From JABDFW01 sp035550215 (lineage in GTDB: Bacteria; Bacteroidota; Bacteroidia; Chitinophagales; Chitinophagaceae), in the NCBI GenBank assembly GCA_035550215.1, contig DASZPM010000021.1, forward strand, positions 1 to 64,000: 64,000 nucleotides of DNA, written 5' to 3'. Shown here piece after piece: positions 1 to 8,696 of this stretch (its first letter is position 1; the number at the start of each line of letters is the position of its first letter). The notes under the pieces are model-generated. The model saw nothing but the letters and a program-made list of their open reading frames with translations. It searched no databases and was not told where the DNA came from. The translations under genes and the position numbers were made by a program.

Positions 1-2
1 CG

Positions 3-2912
3 GTCATCATTATATGGACAGCGGTGGCGGCTTTCTTAAAACCACAGGCGGCGGTATTGGCCCAGGCGCCCGGGTCTCTAAAACCGCCTGTGTCTGCCGA
101 GTTGAGGGCAAAAGGCGCGTGGCTTAAAAGAAGTATGGAAGTAAAAAGGTATTACGAGTACCCGGAGTTAAGTTTAAATTCCCTTGCTGAAAAACTCAGC
201 ATGCACTCCCATGAGTTATCTAAGGTCATCAATACCGTATTCAAAAAAAGCTTCAATGACTTTATTAATGAATACAGGGTTAAGGATGTAGTGGCAAAAA
301 TGCAGGACCCTGCATATGATAATATAACCTTGCTGGGTATTGCTTATGATGCCGGGTTTAACTCAAAATCCACCTTTAATCGCACTTTCAGGCAAATGAC
401 AGGCAAAAGCGCGGCTGAATTTAAAAATAACCTTGAAAAAGTTGGCCCACCTTATCATTTGGGCCTCCCGTCCCGGCCTGCAGCGGTAATTTCAAATCAT
501 GAAACCACATCTAAGTGGAATGAAGTGAAATTAAACCGTAATTATATGTTTAGAAATTATGTAAAGGTTGCGTGGAGAAATCTTGTTAAGAACAAAGTAT
601 CTTCATTCATTAACATTTGCGGGCTTACTGTTGGTATGGCCGTTGCCATACTCATCGGCCTGTGGATATGGGATGAACTCTCATTTGACAAATACCATGA
701 AAACTATGAAAGTATTGTGCGGGTAATGCAAAACCAAACAGCTAACGGCGAAGTTAATACGCTAAAAGCCATGCCCCAGCCCGTTGCGTATACACTCAGG
801 CAATCTTATTCCAGCGATTTTAAATACGTTGTACTGTCATCCTGGACAAACCCGCACCTTATTGCCTTTAATGGAAAGACAATACCTGTGCCGGGAAGCT
901 ATATGGAACGGGAAGCCCCTGATATGCTTACCCTGGAGATGGCCAAAGGCACCCGTGATGCTTTAAAAGACCCCACAGCAATGCTGTTGTCAGAATCGGC
1001 ATCCAGGGCTGTTTTTGGTGATGACGACCCGCTTGGGAAAATTGTGAGGCTTGACGGAGTGCCATTAAAGGTGGCAGGCATTTACCATGATATTCCCCTT
1101 AATACAAGCTTTCATAACCTGGGCTTTATTGCGCCATGGGAAGTATTTGCCAGTGACGACGATGTAAGCGATAATAAGACCAACTGGAACGCCAACTCCT
1201 ACCAAATTTTTGCACAGGTGACTGATTCAAAAAATATTGGGCCGATTTCAGAAAAAATCAAGGACATTAAGCTTCGCAATACAGGTAAGGAGGGCAATCC
1301 CCAAATATTTCTTTTCCCAATGAGCCGCTGGCATTTATATGCTGAGTTTAAGAACGGCATGAATACAGGCGGAAACATTGCGTATGTGTGGCTATTCGGC
1401 ATTACCGGTATTTTTGTGCTGCTGCTGGCAGGCATAAATTTTATGAACCTGAGCACAGCGCAAAGTGAAAAGCGGGGCAAGGAGGTAGGCGTAAGAAAGG
1501 CAATAGGCTCGTCAAGAGGGCAACTGGTATGGCAATTTTTAAGTGAGTCGTTATTGGTAGCCATACTCGCTTTTGTTACAGCATTGGTTTTGGTACAACT
1601 ATCACTGCCGTATTTTAATTCGCTAACGGGCAAACAAATAGCCATTGCATGGTTAAACCCGTGGCTTTGGCTGCTGGGTACAGGCTTTGCTGTTATAAGC
1701 GGGTTGCTTGCAGGCAGTTATCCCGCTTTTTATCTTTCATCCTTCCGTCCATTAAAAGTATTAAAGGGCACTTTTAAGGCAGGCAAGCAATCAGGTATGC
1801 CGCGTAAGGTGCTTATTGTTGTTCAATTCACCTTTTCAGTGGCTATGATAATCGGTACCGTGGTTGTGCTGCGGCAGGTGCAGTTTGCTAAAAACCGCCC
1901 TGTTGGTTATGGCCCGGCGGGATTGATTATGCTGCGTATGTACACCGGCGACCTGAATAAGAACATCAATGCTTTTACGAACGACCTTTTGCAAACCCGC
2001 CTGGTGACTGAAGTTGCAACATCCGGAAACCAGGTAACAAAAGGAAGCGGCTCGGCCGGTGGTTTTGACTGGCCGGGAAAAACCCCAAACCATCCGGATG
2101 AGTTTGCCACTTTTGCTGTATCGCCGCTATATGGAAAAACGGTGAACTGGCAAGTTATAAGCGGCAGGGACTTTTCACCTGCATTTCCTTCAGATTCAAG
2201 CGGCCTTGTATTAAACCAGGCGGCGGTAAATTACATGGGCGTTAAAAACCCCATTGGGCAGGTTATAAGCTGGGGGGATACTAAATACACCGTATTGGGA
2301 GTAACAAAAGACATGATTGTTGAATCACCATATGAACCCATAAAACCCACCGTTTTTTATATAACTAAATGGCCGGGCGTTGTAAACATACGCATAAGCT
2401 CCGCAGCAAGTACAAGCACCGCTATAAGCACGATAGAAGCTATTTGTAAAAAGTATGCACCGGCAGACCCGTTCGACTACAAATTTGCCGACCAGGAATA
2501 TGCACAGAAATTTGAGGATGAGGTGCGGATAGGCACGCTGGCCAGTTTTTTTGCCGGACTTGCAATATTTATCAGTTGTCTTGGGCTGTTTGGCCTGGCA
2601 TCATTTATCGCCGAGCAACGCAAAAAAGAAATTGGCATACGCAAGGTATTAGGCGCATCAACCTACAGGTTATGGCAAATGCTTTCGAAGGAATTTGCAT
2701 TGCTGGTAGTCATTTCCTGCGTTATTGCCATACCATTAGCCTGGTATTACCTGCATAGCTGGTTGCAGCAGTACGAGTATAGAACATCTATGTCAGTATG
2801 GATATTTGCTGCATCAGGTGCCGGTGCATTGGTTGTAACGTTAATCACAGTTAGCTTTCAATCAATAAAAGCCGCCCTTGCCAACCCGGTGAAGAGTTTA
2901 CGAAGCGAATGA
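3..2912 (+). CDS. AraC-type HTH / FtsX permease fusion protein, 5' end cut by window
   Basis: The frame is open from base 3 and has no start in the window; residues just before the first GTG (IIIWTAVAAFLKPQ) match the last membrane helix of the two paralogues at 13.9 and 17.7 kb, so about 215 residues are missing upstream. An AraC-type helix-turn-helix follows at about nt 150-440 (LSLNSLAEKL, AGFNSKSTFNRTFRQMTG). After a conserved linker (PAAVISNHETTSKW) an FtsX/MacB-type permease starts at an internal Met at nt 546 (MFRNYVKVAWRNLVKNK), with two membrane-periplasm units and the usual tail ANPVKSLRSE. In MacB-type proteins the permease works with a separate ATPase, and none is encoded nearby. 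The HTH should lie in the cytoplasm and could bind DNA. The fusion is seen directly; its role in signalling is inference. Confidence 0.9.
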   Translation, partial: VIIIWTAVAAFLKPQAAVLAQAPGSLKPPVSAELRAKGAWLKRSMEVKRYYEYPELSLNSLAEKLSMHSHELSKVINTVFKKSFNDFINEYRVKDVVAKMQDPAYDNITLLGIAYDAGFNSKSTFNRTFRQMTGKSAAEFKNNLEKVGPPYHLGLPSRPAAVISNHETTSKWNEVKLNRNYMFRNYVKVAWRNLVKNKVSSFINICGLTVGMAVAILIGLWIWDELSFDKYHENYESIVRVMQNQTANGEVNTLKAMPQPVAYTLRQSYSSDFKYVVLSSWTNPHLIAFNGKTIPVPGSYMEREAPDMLTLEMAKGTRDALKDPTAMLLSESASRAVFGDDDPLGKIVRLDGVPLKVAGIYHDIPLNTSFHNLGFIAPWEVFASDDDVSDNKTNWNANSYQIFAQVTDSKNIGPISEKIKDIKLRNTGKEGNPQIFLFPMSRWHLYAEFKNGMNTGGNIAYVWLFGITGIFVLLLAGINFMNLSTAQSEKRGKEVGVRKAIGSSRGQLVWQFLSESLLVAILAFVTALVLVQLSLPYFNSLTGKQIAIAWLNPWLWLLGTGFAVISGLLAGSYPAFYLSSFRPLKVLKGTFKAGKQSGMPRKVLIVVQFTFSVAMIIGTVVVLRQVQFAKNRPVGYGPAGLIMLRMYTGDLNKNINAFTNDLLQTRLVTEVATSGNQVTKGSGSAGGFDWPGKTPNHPDEFATFAVSPLYGKTVNWQVISGRDFSPAFPSDSSGLVLNQAAVNYMGVKNPIGQVISWGDTKYTVLGVTKDMIVESPYEPIKPTVFYITKWPGVVNIRISSAASTSTAISTIEAICKKYAPADPFDYKFADQEYAQKFEDEVRIGTLASFFAGLAIFISCLGLFGLASFIAEQRKKEIGIRKVLGASTYRLWQMLSKEFALLVVISCVIAIPLAWYYLHSWLQQYEYRTSMSVWIFAASGAGALVVTLITVSFQSIKAALANPVKSLRSE

Positions 2913-3036
2913 AGATATGAAGCGCCCACTGGCCTGTTTACAGGCATAATTGGAGAGGCGCAATCACATTATTGCTGTAAATAAGTATGCAGTTTTAGCG
3001 GGAGGAAAGTAATACATTGGTTGCTTTTGCTTGCCA

Positions 3037-3111
3037 ACCCAAAAAACGAACAGCCTGACCATAGCCAGGGCAGTGCTGGCCAACCCGGTGAAGAGCCTGC
3101 GGCGGGGGTGA
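3037..3111 (+). pseudogene. remnant of an FtsX permease C-terminus
   Basis: Read on the plus strand, the last 25 codons before the TGA at 3109-3111 give ...SLTIARAVLANPVKSLRRG. This matches the C-terminal tail of the FtsX proteins in this window (SFQSIKAALANPVKSLRSE). No permease-like sequence is visible upstream of about 3037, where only about 120 bases separate it from the intact permease ending at 2912. It is best read as the stump of a deleted paralogue that once followed the first fusion gene. It has no start codon or other sign of being expressed. Confidence 0.7.
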
Positions 3112-3117
3112 CAATGT

Positions 3118-4350
3118 TCAGGGCAGGGGCATTTTTTTTGCCAGGAGCTTTTTTACAAAATCTTTTTCTGTCTTAAAATTTGTGAGGTCAAGCGCCTTTG
3201 TAAAATGCAGGCTGCTTTTGTCATGTTCATTTTCCAGTAAATACAGTTTGCCCAATGCAGCATGCAGTAAATAAGACTTTTCCAGGAAGGTTTTTTGCAG
3301 CCCGTGCAGTACTTCAAAAGCTGTTTGTTTATGCGAGGCATAATACAAGGCAATGGCATGATTAAGCTCAATAAAAGGATTGGGATTATTTTGCAATATC
3401 CGGCTGTACAATTGTTCAATGGTTGCCCAATCGGTATCTGCAAAACTTTTTGCATGGCAATGCAGGCAGGCGATTGCTGCCTCGTAATGATAGGAGGAAA
3501 GGTTCCCGGTTTCAGCCTGGCGGAGGTAATAGCTGCCTAATGCGATAAGGCTGCCGTTCCACAAACCCCGGTCCTGTTCTGCAAGGTCCAATAACCCGCC
3601 ACCTGGTGCAAGCCTTGCGTTAAGCCTTGCCGCGTTAAACAATAACAGCGCATACAAGGCGGTGGTTTCGCTGTTACAGATATGGTTGTCCAGTAAACAT
3701 TTCATCATTATAAGGCTTTCTTCACAAAGTTCCTGCCGTATAATCTCTTTTCCGCTTCCCGCCCTATAGCCTTCGTTAAATACCAGGTAGATTATTTTGT
3801 GCACCACAGCCAGCCTTGCTTTTAATTGCAGCGGCGCCGGCGCTTTCAAAAAAATGTTCTCCATCCTTATCCGTTCCTTTGCCCTCGCAAGTGTTTTGTC
3901 AATGCCGTCAACCGTCATGCCCAAGGCTTTAGCTATTGATTCCGCCCTCAGGTTTACCACGTACTTCAGCGTAACCACTACCTGCATTTTAGCCGAGAGC
4001 CGCGGGTGGGCGCATGCAAACAATAACTGCATTTTACTGTCGTCAAAAACACCTTCATCCGCGCCTGTTTCTTCGTTAATGGCACCATCTTCTTCAAAAG
4101 GGTTTTTGAACGTTTTGTGCTTTTTAAGCGCATTGATAGCATTGTTCCTGCAAACCCTGTACATCCAGCCGGCCGGGTTATCGGGGATGCCATTATCCTT
4201 CCATACAGCAAGCGCTGCATAAAAGGCATCCTGCACCAGGTCTTCAGCCGTTTCAAGATCTATGTCCCTTGAAAACTGGAGCATGGCGGTTACCATTTTT
4301 CCAAAATGAGTCTTGTACAGTTTGTCAACTGCCTGTTGCTCTTGGTCCAT
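3118..4350 (-). CDS. ECF42-type RNA polymerase sigma factor with C-terminal extension
   Basis: This 410-residue protein begins with sigma region 2 (about residues 10-80; TAEDLVQDAFYAAL, then NPAGWMYRVCRNNAINALKK) and sigma region 4 (about 100-165; LRAESIAKALGMTVDGIDKTLARAKERIR). A long helical C-terminal domain follows (about 185-405), as in the ECF42/DUF6596 group, where the extension replaces an anti-sigma factor. It would direct RNA polymerase to a small set of promoters. The gene overlaps the end of the YciI-family gene by 26 bases and is the last gene of a three-gene minus-strand operon. The pairing of ECF42 factors with YciI (DGPF) proteins is established; the signal and targets are unknown. 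Confidence 0.92.
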   Translation of the reverse strand: MDQEQQAVDKLYKTHFGKMVTAMLQFSRDIDLETAEDLVQDAFYAALAVWKDNGIPDNPAGWMYRVCRNNAINALKKHKTFKNPFEEDGAINEETGADEGVFDDSKMQLLFACAHPRLSAKMQVVVTLKYVVNLRAESIAKALGMTVDGIDKTLARAKERIRMENIFLKAPAPLQLKARLAVVHKIIYLVFNEGYRAGSGKEIIRQELCEESLIMMKCLLDNHICNSETTALYALLLFNAARLNARLAPGGGLLDLAEQDRGLWNGSLIALGSYYLRQAETGNLSSYHYEAAIACLHCHAKSFADTDWATIEQLYSRILQNNPNPFIELNHAIALYYASHKQTAFEVLHGLQKTFLEKSYLLHAALGKLYLLENEHDKSSLHFTKALDLTNFKTEKDFVKKLLAKKMPLP

Positions 4351-4711
4351 CGCCTATCTCCCTTATATCTTTTACACCCATAAGTGGCCGCACCTCGATA
4401 GCCATATCCCCTCTTTGCACGATGGGGCAGGTTTGGGCGATTGAAACAGCCTCATGAATATCCTTTGCTTCAACAGATATAAACCCGCTTATGCCTTCCT
4501 TTGCTTCAATAAAAGGCCCGTCAGACAGTACACTGCCCTTGGTTACGTAGCTGCCTGTTACCTGCAGTGCATCGCCGGAAATGTACTGGCCATTTTTTAA
4601 AAACGATTTAACCCATGCATCCATTTCCCTCACACCATTATACCGTTCTTCCTCGCTCCATTTTTTTAGCTTGCTTAGGTCTTCCCGGATGAGGAAAAGA
4701 AATTTTTCCAT
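4325..4711 (-). CDS. YciI/DGPF-family protein
   Basis: This 128-residue protein has the YciI-like ferredoxin-fold pattern: MEKFLFLIRE at the start, a central LSDGPFIEAKEGISGFISVEA segment (DGPF is the family signature) and a C-terminal IEVRPLMG strand. The start was placed at the ATG at 4711, because the frame upstream (RRHGGRLSRQHPK) does not look like family sequence. It lies 5 bases after the NTF2-like gene and overlaps the ECF42 sigma gene by 26 bases, so translation of the two is probably coupled. DGPF proteins are regularly encoded beside ECF42 factors; a sensory or enzymatic role has been proposed but is not certain. Confidence 0.9.
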   Translation of the reverse strand: MEKFLFLIREDLSKLKKWSEEERYNGVREMDAWVKSFLKNGQYISGDALQVTGSYVTKGSVLSDGPFIEAKEGISGFISVEAKDIHEAVSIAQTCPIVQRGDMAIEVRPLMGVKDIREIGDGPRATGS

Positions 4712-4716
4712 ATCGT

Positions 4717-5151
4717 TTATTTGTTTTGGGTGTTGGCGGGATAACCGGCCCCCGTGCCGCCGAAAAAACATTCAATGGATTTTACTTTGCCATTGCTGAA
4801 AGCCCAGTACTCAACATTACGGATAATTTTGTTATTCGTTGTTGTTATTTCATACATTACCAGTGCCGTATTGCCATCTACCATTACTTTAAGAAAATTG
4901 AATTTTTTAAAAAACTTGCTGTTTGGGAAACAGCGCTCTTTATAAACCGCAACCGGTATATGGTCATCGCCTGCAGGGCTTGAAAATGTAAACCCGGTGG
5001 CAAGCTGGCTTGCCGTGATATCCCAGTCCTGTTTTTCATACCCGGAAAAATAAGTTTTTACAATTTTTTCAGCATCTTGTTTTTGAATGTTTTGAGCACT
5101 AACCAAAGTTGCTAAGCACAAAAGCATTAAGGAAGATAATAGTTGTTTCAT
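4717..5151 (-). CDS. secreted NTF2-like (SnoaL-type) protein
   Basis: The protein has 144 residues. The first 19 (KQLLSSLMLLCLATLVSAQ) form a clear signal peptide with a likely cleavage after SA. The rest has the pattern of the NTF2-like cone fold: an N-terminal helix (AEKIVKTYFSGYEKQDWD), FTFSSPAGDD, and later strands (TALVMYEITT, NVEYWAFSNGKVKSIECFFGG). Such proteins are small-molecule binding or isomerase-like. It is the first gene of the operon with YciI and ECF42 genes, so its product in the envelope may belong to the same response. No specific ligand can be predicted. Confidence 0.8.
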   Translation of the reverse strand: MKQLLSSLMLLCLATLVSAQNIQKQDAEKIVKTYFSGYEKQDWDITASQLATGFTFSSPAGDDHIPVAVYKERCFPNSKFFKKFNFLKVMVDGNTALVMYEITTTNNKIIRNVEYWAFSNGKVKSIECFFGGTGAGYPANTQNK

Positions 5152-5400
5152 ACTTTTTTACCATAAGACAAATTTTTAGGGGATTTCCGTACAAAGGCCA
5201 CGAAATTTTGTAAAATAACTTTGGGAGGTTTGCGCCTTATTCTACTTTTATCCATTCCTATTGCCCGTTTTCTGAACGGTAAATTTTGTCACATTGCCAT
5301 CTTGCAATAAAAATTACCCAATAGCGGCCAGTGTGGCGCGTTTAAAAGAAAATATCGTTTCAGGTAAGAATAAAAGTTTGTAGTTGGCTTGCCGGGAAAG

Positions 5401-5460
5401 GTTGGCTACAATGCCGCCAAGGCAGCATTTGCCAACCCGGTAAAGAGTTTACAGAGCGGA
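5401..5460 (+). pseudogene. second remnant of an FtsX permease C-terminus
   Basis: Within the 392-base gap between the NTF2-like gene and the VOC gene, the plus strand encodes KAAFANPVKSLQS, again the conserved tail of the FtsX permeases (KAALANPVKSLRSE). The natural stop after the tail has been lost by small changes, and the frame runs on without meaning. Upstream bases (5152-5400) show no recognisable permease sequence. With the similar stump at 3037-3111 it suggests repeated deletion or recombination among permease paralogues. The rest of this gap shows nothing else I can support. Confidence 0.6.
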
Positions 5461-5543
5461 GAGAGAACGTGCGGGTACCTGCCGGCGCAGGCATACAAAC
5501 GGCGCCGAAAGTGTATGTTGTTTTGCCCGGGTAATATAAATTT

Positions 5544-5978
5544 TTACCCGTTATTTCCTGGTGTAAATTCTACCATCCAGTGTACGCCATATTTGTCAGT
5601 AAACATGCCAAAATATGAACCCATCGGGCCGTCAGCAATCGGCATTTCAATTTTGCCGCCTGCTGAAAGTCCGTTAAATAGTTTGTCTGCTTCTTCGCGG
5701 GTTTCCGCGCTGATGGATATGGTGTTCCTGTTGTCATTTTCTGTTACCTTTCCCATCACTTCCATGGTGTCGCTGCCCAATAACAAACTGCTCTTGCTTA
5801 TGGGCAGGGCAATATGCATTATCCTGTTGGCGTCGTTTTCAGGTATGGGGTATTCGTCGCCCGGTATGTCTTTGTAACGCATCAATTTTGTGAACTCCCC
5901 GCCAAATACCGATTTGTAAAATGTAAATGCTTCTCCGGCATTACCGTTGAACATTATGTGAGGATAGAGGTTTGCCAT
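5544..5978 (-). CDS. VOC-superfamily PhnB-like protein
   Basis: This 144-residue protein has the PhnB-like VOC pattern: it opens with YPHIMFNGNAGEAFTFYKSVFGGEF, has a middle HIALPISKSSLLLGSD segment, and ends GSYFGMFTDKYGVHWMVEF. VOC proteins are built from two beta-alpha-beta-beta-beta units and may bind a metal; PhnB-like members often have unknown substrates. It is transcribed in the same direction as the RibD-like gene 65 bases upstream. Such PhnB-like genes often occur near ECF42 and YciI genes, as here. The fold is well supported and the function is open. Confidence 0.9.
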   Translation of the reverse strand: MANLYPHIMFNGNAGEAFTFYKSVFGGEFTKLMRYKDIPGDEYPIPENDANRIMHIALPISKSSLLLGSDTMEVMGKVTENDNRNTISISAETREEADKLFNGLSAGGKIEMPIADGPMGSYFGMFTDKYGVHWMVEFTPGNNG

Positions 5979-6043
5979 TTTTGTTGATTTTTGTTTGTAG
6001 AGTTTAATGCTTTTTGTTGCGCGATAATTCCTGGAGGCAGCGC

Positions 6044-6625
6044 CTAAGCAGGCTGGTAAATATTGCCTACTATGCCACCGCTGAAAGTTTTTGAGCTTAC
6101 CAGCTTAAGGTGCATCGGTTTTTCAAGACCACTGAATATTTGCAGCCCGGCGCCTAACGCCACCGGGTGGGTGGGCAGGTAGTATTCATCAATAAGGTTT
6201 GCTGCAATAAGGCTGCGCATAAAACCTGCGCCGCCAATGGCGAGAATGTGTTTGCCGGGCTGCTGTTTCAGTTGCCTGATGTTTTCCGCAAGGTTACCAT
6301 TGAACACCTGCGCACTGTACCAGGAGGTTTCGGCAGCCGATGCACCGGGCTTTGGAGGATTTATTGTAAAACCTTTTTGAGTGAACACGGCCTTGGGTAC
6401 CTCGTTCATCGGCGCAGCAAAAGGGCCGTTTGCAGTGGGCCAGTAAGGCGCCCACATCTCAAACGACTTTCTGCCCATAATTATCAGGCCGGCATCAAGG
6501 CTTGGCTGGAGCGCCCATGCTCTTGAATCTTCGGTGGAGCTTTTGAACATCCAGCTACCATCTTCATTTTCAGTGCCAACAAAGCCATCGGCAGACTGTG
6601 ACATTTTCATTATTAATTTGCGCAT
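6044..6625 (-). CDS. dihydrofolate reductase family (RibD C-terminal-like) protein
   Basis: This 193-residue protein begins MRKLIMKMSQSADGFVGTE, the typical first strand and loop of RibD-C reductases. It continues with IIMGRKSFEMWAPYWP and KHILAIGGAGFMRSLIAANLIDEYYLP, the nucleotide-binding GG motif and following strand. Enzymes of this fold use NADPH to reduce pteridine-like or other cyclic substrates, but members of this short single-domain group mostly lack an assigned substrate. It lies upstream of the PhnB-like gene on the same strand, with a 65-base gap that may allow co-transcription. Confidence 0.9.
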   Translation of the reverse strand: MRKLIMKMSQSADGFVGTENEDGSWMFKSSTEDSRAWALQPSLDAGLIIMGRKSFEMWAPYWPTANGPFAAPMNEVPKAVFTQKGFTINPPKPGASAAETSWYSAQVFNGNLAENIRQLKQQPGKHILAIGGAGFMRSLIAANLIDEYYLPTHPVALGAGLQIFSGLEKPMHLKLVSSKTFSGGIVGNIYQPA

Positions 6626-6751
6626 ACAATATTGTTTTAAAAGTTATTTGTTGGTGGTTTAGTGCGTATTTTTTTATGCAGGCAAAAGACATGCTTAACC
6701 GATGCTTGTTTTCAACGGTAAATGCATTACTGTAAGCAAATGAGGTAACAA

Positions 6752-7783
6752 TTATTCCGATAAGAACTTTCGTTCTGCGTCAACAACAATTTTCTCGTTA
6801 AAAACCAAGTGGCCTAAATCGCTGTCCATCACAATTAATTGCGCATTGGCCATGCCGGCGAATTTTATGGACAGACTTTGGTTAATTAAATTATCCTGTT
6901 TATTAGCAATAATCAGCAGTTTTGCTTTTATCAATTTAGCGGCGTCTTCCAGTGTTCCACCAACCCTTGCGCTAATATCCTGCATCATCACTGCTTTTAC
7001 CTGTAACAGGAAATCATTGCAATCAATAAAGGTATTTCTGTCAACCGAGGCAAGCCATTTTGGAAAACTATCTGTTGTTACCGTTTTGTTCACCGTTGCG
7101 GGAGTGGTAATTAATAGCTGGCTCAGGCGTGCAGCCAGCGGTATAGCGGGGTTAACTGTATAATTACCATTTTTATAAGCAGGGTCGCTTTTTACTGCTT
7201 GTATATAAGTATCCATCCACAATAAGTCATACGTGGTGGCTTTTGGCGTTCCCTCAATAGAGATTACTTTATCCATAAAATTAGGAAAGCTCACCGCCCA
7301 TTGTAAGGCCTGGCACCCGGCCATTGAGTTGCCTATCACGGCCGCTAAATGGTGAATGCCCAACTGCTCAGTAAGCAATTTATACTGGGTATATACCATA
7401 TCCCTTATAGTAAACTGCGGGAATAAGGCTTTTGGCTGGCTGGTGCTGTTACTGGGCGAAGATGATGTGCCGTTGCCCAAAGCGTCTATTAATATAAGGT
7501 AAAACCTGGTGGTGTCTACATCTTCGCCTATACCAAATAATTCCATCAGCCCTGTTGTAGTAGCGCCGGCTGTTGGGTATATAACTGCGTTACTCTGTGT
7601 TGCATTTAGTTTGCCATACGTGCGGTAACCTATTTTACAATCATGGATAAGCTTGCCATTTTCAAGGAGAAAATCACCCAGCGGGGCAAAATGTTGCCTT
7701 GGGCCATAGGCACGCTGCGAATATGCTGTTTGTGTTGCAGCCAATTGTAAAATGATGGCGGCGAAAAGAATAATCCCTTTCAT
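6752..7783 (-). CDS. secreted alpha/beta hydrolase of the homoserine O-acetyltransferase (MetX-like) family
   Basis: The protein has 343 residues with a signal peptide (GIILFAAIILQLAATQTAYSQ). The MetX-type alpha/beta-hydrolase fold follows: KIGYRTYGKLN near residue 50, the nucleophile elbow GNSMAGCQALQW (Ser about 155), an acid in KQDNLINQS and the histidine in SDLGHLVFNE. MetX itself is cytoplasmic and makes O-acetylhomoserine; a secreted copy, with no methionine genes nearby, more likely acts as an esterase or hydrolase in the periplasm. The gene lies alone between the RibD-like and AHSA1 genes, all on the minus strand. The family call is firm; the substrate is unknown. Confidence 0.85.
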   Translation of the reverse strand: MKGIILFAAIILQLAATQTAYSQRAYGPRQHFAPLGDFLLENGKLIHDCKIGYRTYGKLNATQSNAVIYPTAGATTTGLMELFGIGEDVDTTRFYLILIDALGNGTSSSPSNSTSQPKALFPQFTIRDMVYTQYKLLTEQLGIHHLAAVIGNSMAGCQALQWAVSFPNFMDKVISIEGTPKATTYDLLWMDTYIQAVKSDPAYKNGNYTVNPAIPLAARLSQLLITTPATVNKTVTTDSFPKWLASVDRNTFIDCNDFLLQVKAVMMQDISARVGGTLEDAAKLIKAKLLIIANKQDNLINQSLSIKFAGMANAQLIVMDSDLGHLVFNEKIVVDAERKFLSE

Positions 7784-7859
7784 TTTAATTTTGGTTTATG
7801 GTTTTTCAGCAGTTACTACCACTAACGCCAGCGGTTCGCCGGTGTTAGCAGCGTTACAA

Positions 7860-8363
7860 TTATTTGGTTGCAGCAATATTGCTGAAATATTCATCCAGGT
7901 TTTTCATGCCCGCTTCAGTACCCTGTACAAACCCGTTAGTGGCCATCATTTCAAGGGCTTCAAGGCTACTCATTACTTTTTCAATATGCACTATGGTTCC
8001 CGCACCGCCTTCCTTAAAAGTATTTGTGGTGATGGAAGATGCGCTGCTGATAGCGTTACAGTTTTCATCTACAAAACTATTCCGGGTAGTAAAGCTCGTT
8101 TTGGGCGTTATCTTAATAAATTCAGCCAGGCTGAAGCGTGAAGGCGGCGTGTCATTTATTATCATACCATACAGCCATCGGCCGCCTTCCCTAAAATCCA
8201 TCTCTTTTGTTTGAAGGCGCATGGGCTTAGGGGCTACCCATTTGTCTAATATCTCAGCTTTGGTAAAGGCATCCCAAACAAGGTCGGGGCCGGCGGCAAA
8301 TTCGCGCGTAATGTGAATGGTCTTTGTCTCTTTGTTAATGGTAAAGTCAAATAGCATGTTCAT
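7860..8363 (-). CDS. AHSA1/SRPBCC-domain protein
   Basis: This 167-residue protein has the AHSA1 pattern: TITREFAAGPDLVWDAFTKAEILDKWVAPKP at the N-terminus, MDFREGGRWLYGM, then the later strands and a C-terminal helix (GTEAGMKNLDEYF). The SRPBCC fold makes a deep hydrophobic ligand pocket. Its start codon overlaps the stop of the upstream ArsR-family gene by 4 bases (ATGA), so the two are translationally coupled. ArsR plus AHSA1 is a common pair in Bacteroidota and Actinobacteria; the natural ligand is not known. Confidence 0.92.
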   Translation of the reverse strand: MNMLFDFTINKETKTIHITREFAAGPDLVWDAFTKAEILDKWVAPKPMRLQTKEMDFREGGRWLYGMIINDTPPSRFSLAEFIKITPKTSFTTRNSFVDENCNAISSASSITTNTFKEGGAGTIVHIEKVMSSLEALEMMATNGFVQGTEAGMKNLDEYFSNIAATK

Positions 8364-8680
8364 TTGTTGTTATTTTTTAGTGTGTTTAATACATCGTCAA
8401 GTTGCAGGAACTGTTGTTCCATTATTTTTCTAAACTGGTCCAGCCAGGCATCAACCTCGTTCATTTTATCAATTTTTAGTTCATAATAAATTTCCCTGCC
8501 GTCCTGCTTTTGTGCCAGCAGGTCGCACTCGTTCAGAATGCGCAGGTGTTTGGATATAGACTGGCGGGTAATGTTGAAGTGTGTTGCAATAGCGTTTGGC
8601 GTCATTGCCTGCACAGCGATGAGCACGAGTATCGCCCGCCGGGTAGGGTCTGCAATAGCCTGGAAAATGTCGCGTCTCAT
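8360..8680 (-). CDS. ArsR-family winged-helix transcriptional regulator
   Basis: This 106-residue protein has the compact ArsR fold: FQAIADPTRRAILVLIA, then the recognition helix region (NAIATHFNITRQSISKHLRIL) and the beta wing (DLLAQKQDGREIYYELK). No metal-binding cysteine pair is present in the DNA-binding helix, so it is of the non-metal type often paired with AHSA1 proteins. It starts 16 bases downstream of a perfect 17-base inverted repeat that encloses its promoter, which predicts that it represses itself and the AHSA1 gene. Confidence 0.93.
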   Translation of the reverse strand: MRRDIFQAIADPTRRAILVLIAVQAMTPNAIATHFNITRQSISKHLRILNECDLLAQKQDGREIYYELKIDKMNEVDAWLDQFRKIMEQQFLQLDDVLNTLKNNNK

Positions 8681-8696
8681 AATGTTATTTTAAATA

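Noticed and set aside
1199..1645. Minus-strand open frame of 148 codons
   Set aside because: It is a shadow of the first fusion permease in the opposite strand.
5389..5877. Plus-strand open frame of 162 codons
   Set aside because: Only the first part (FtsX tail stump) is meaningful; the rest is antisense to the VOC gene.
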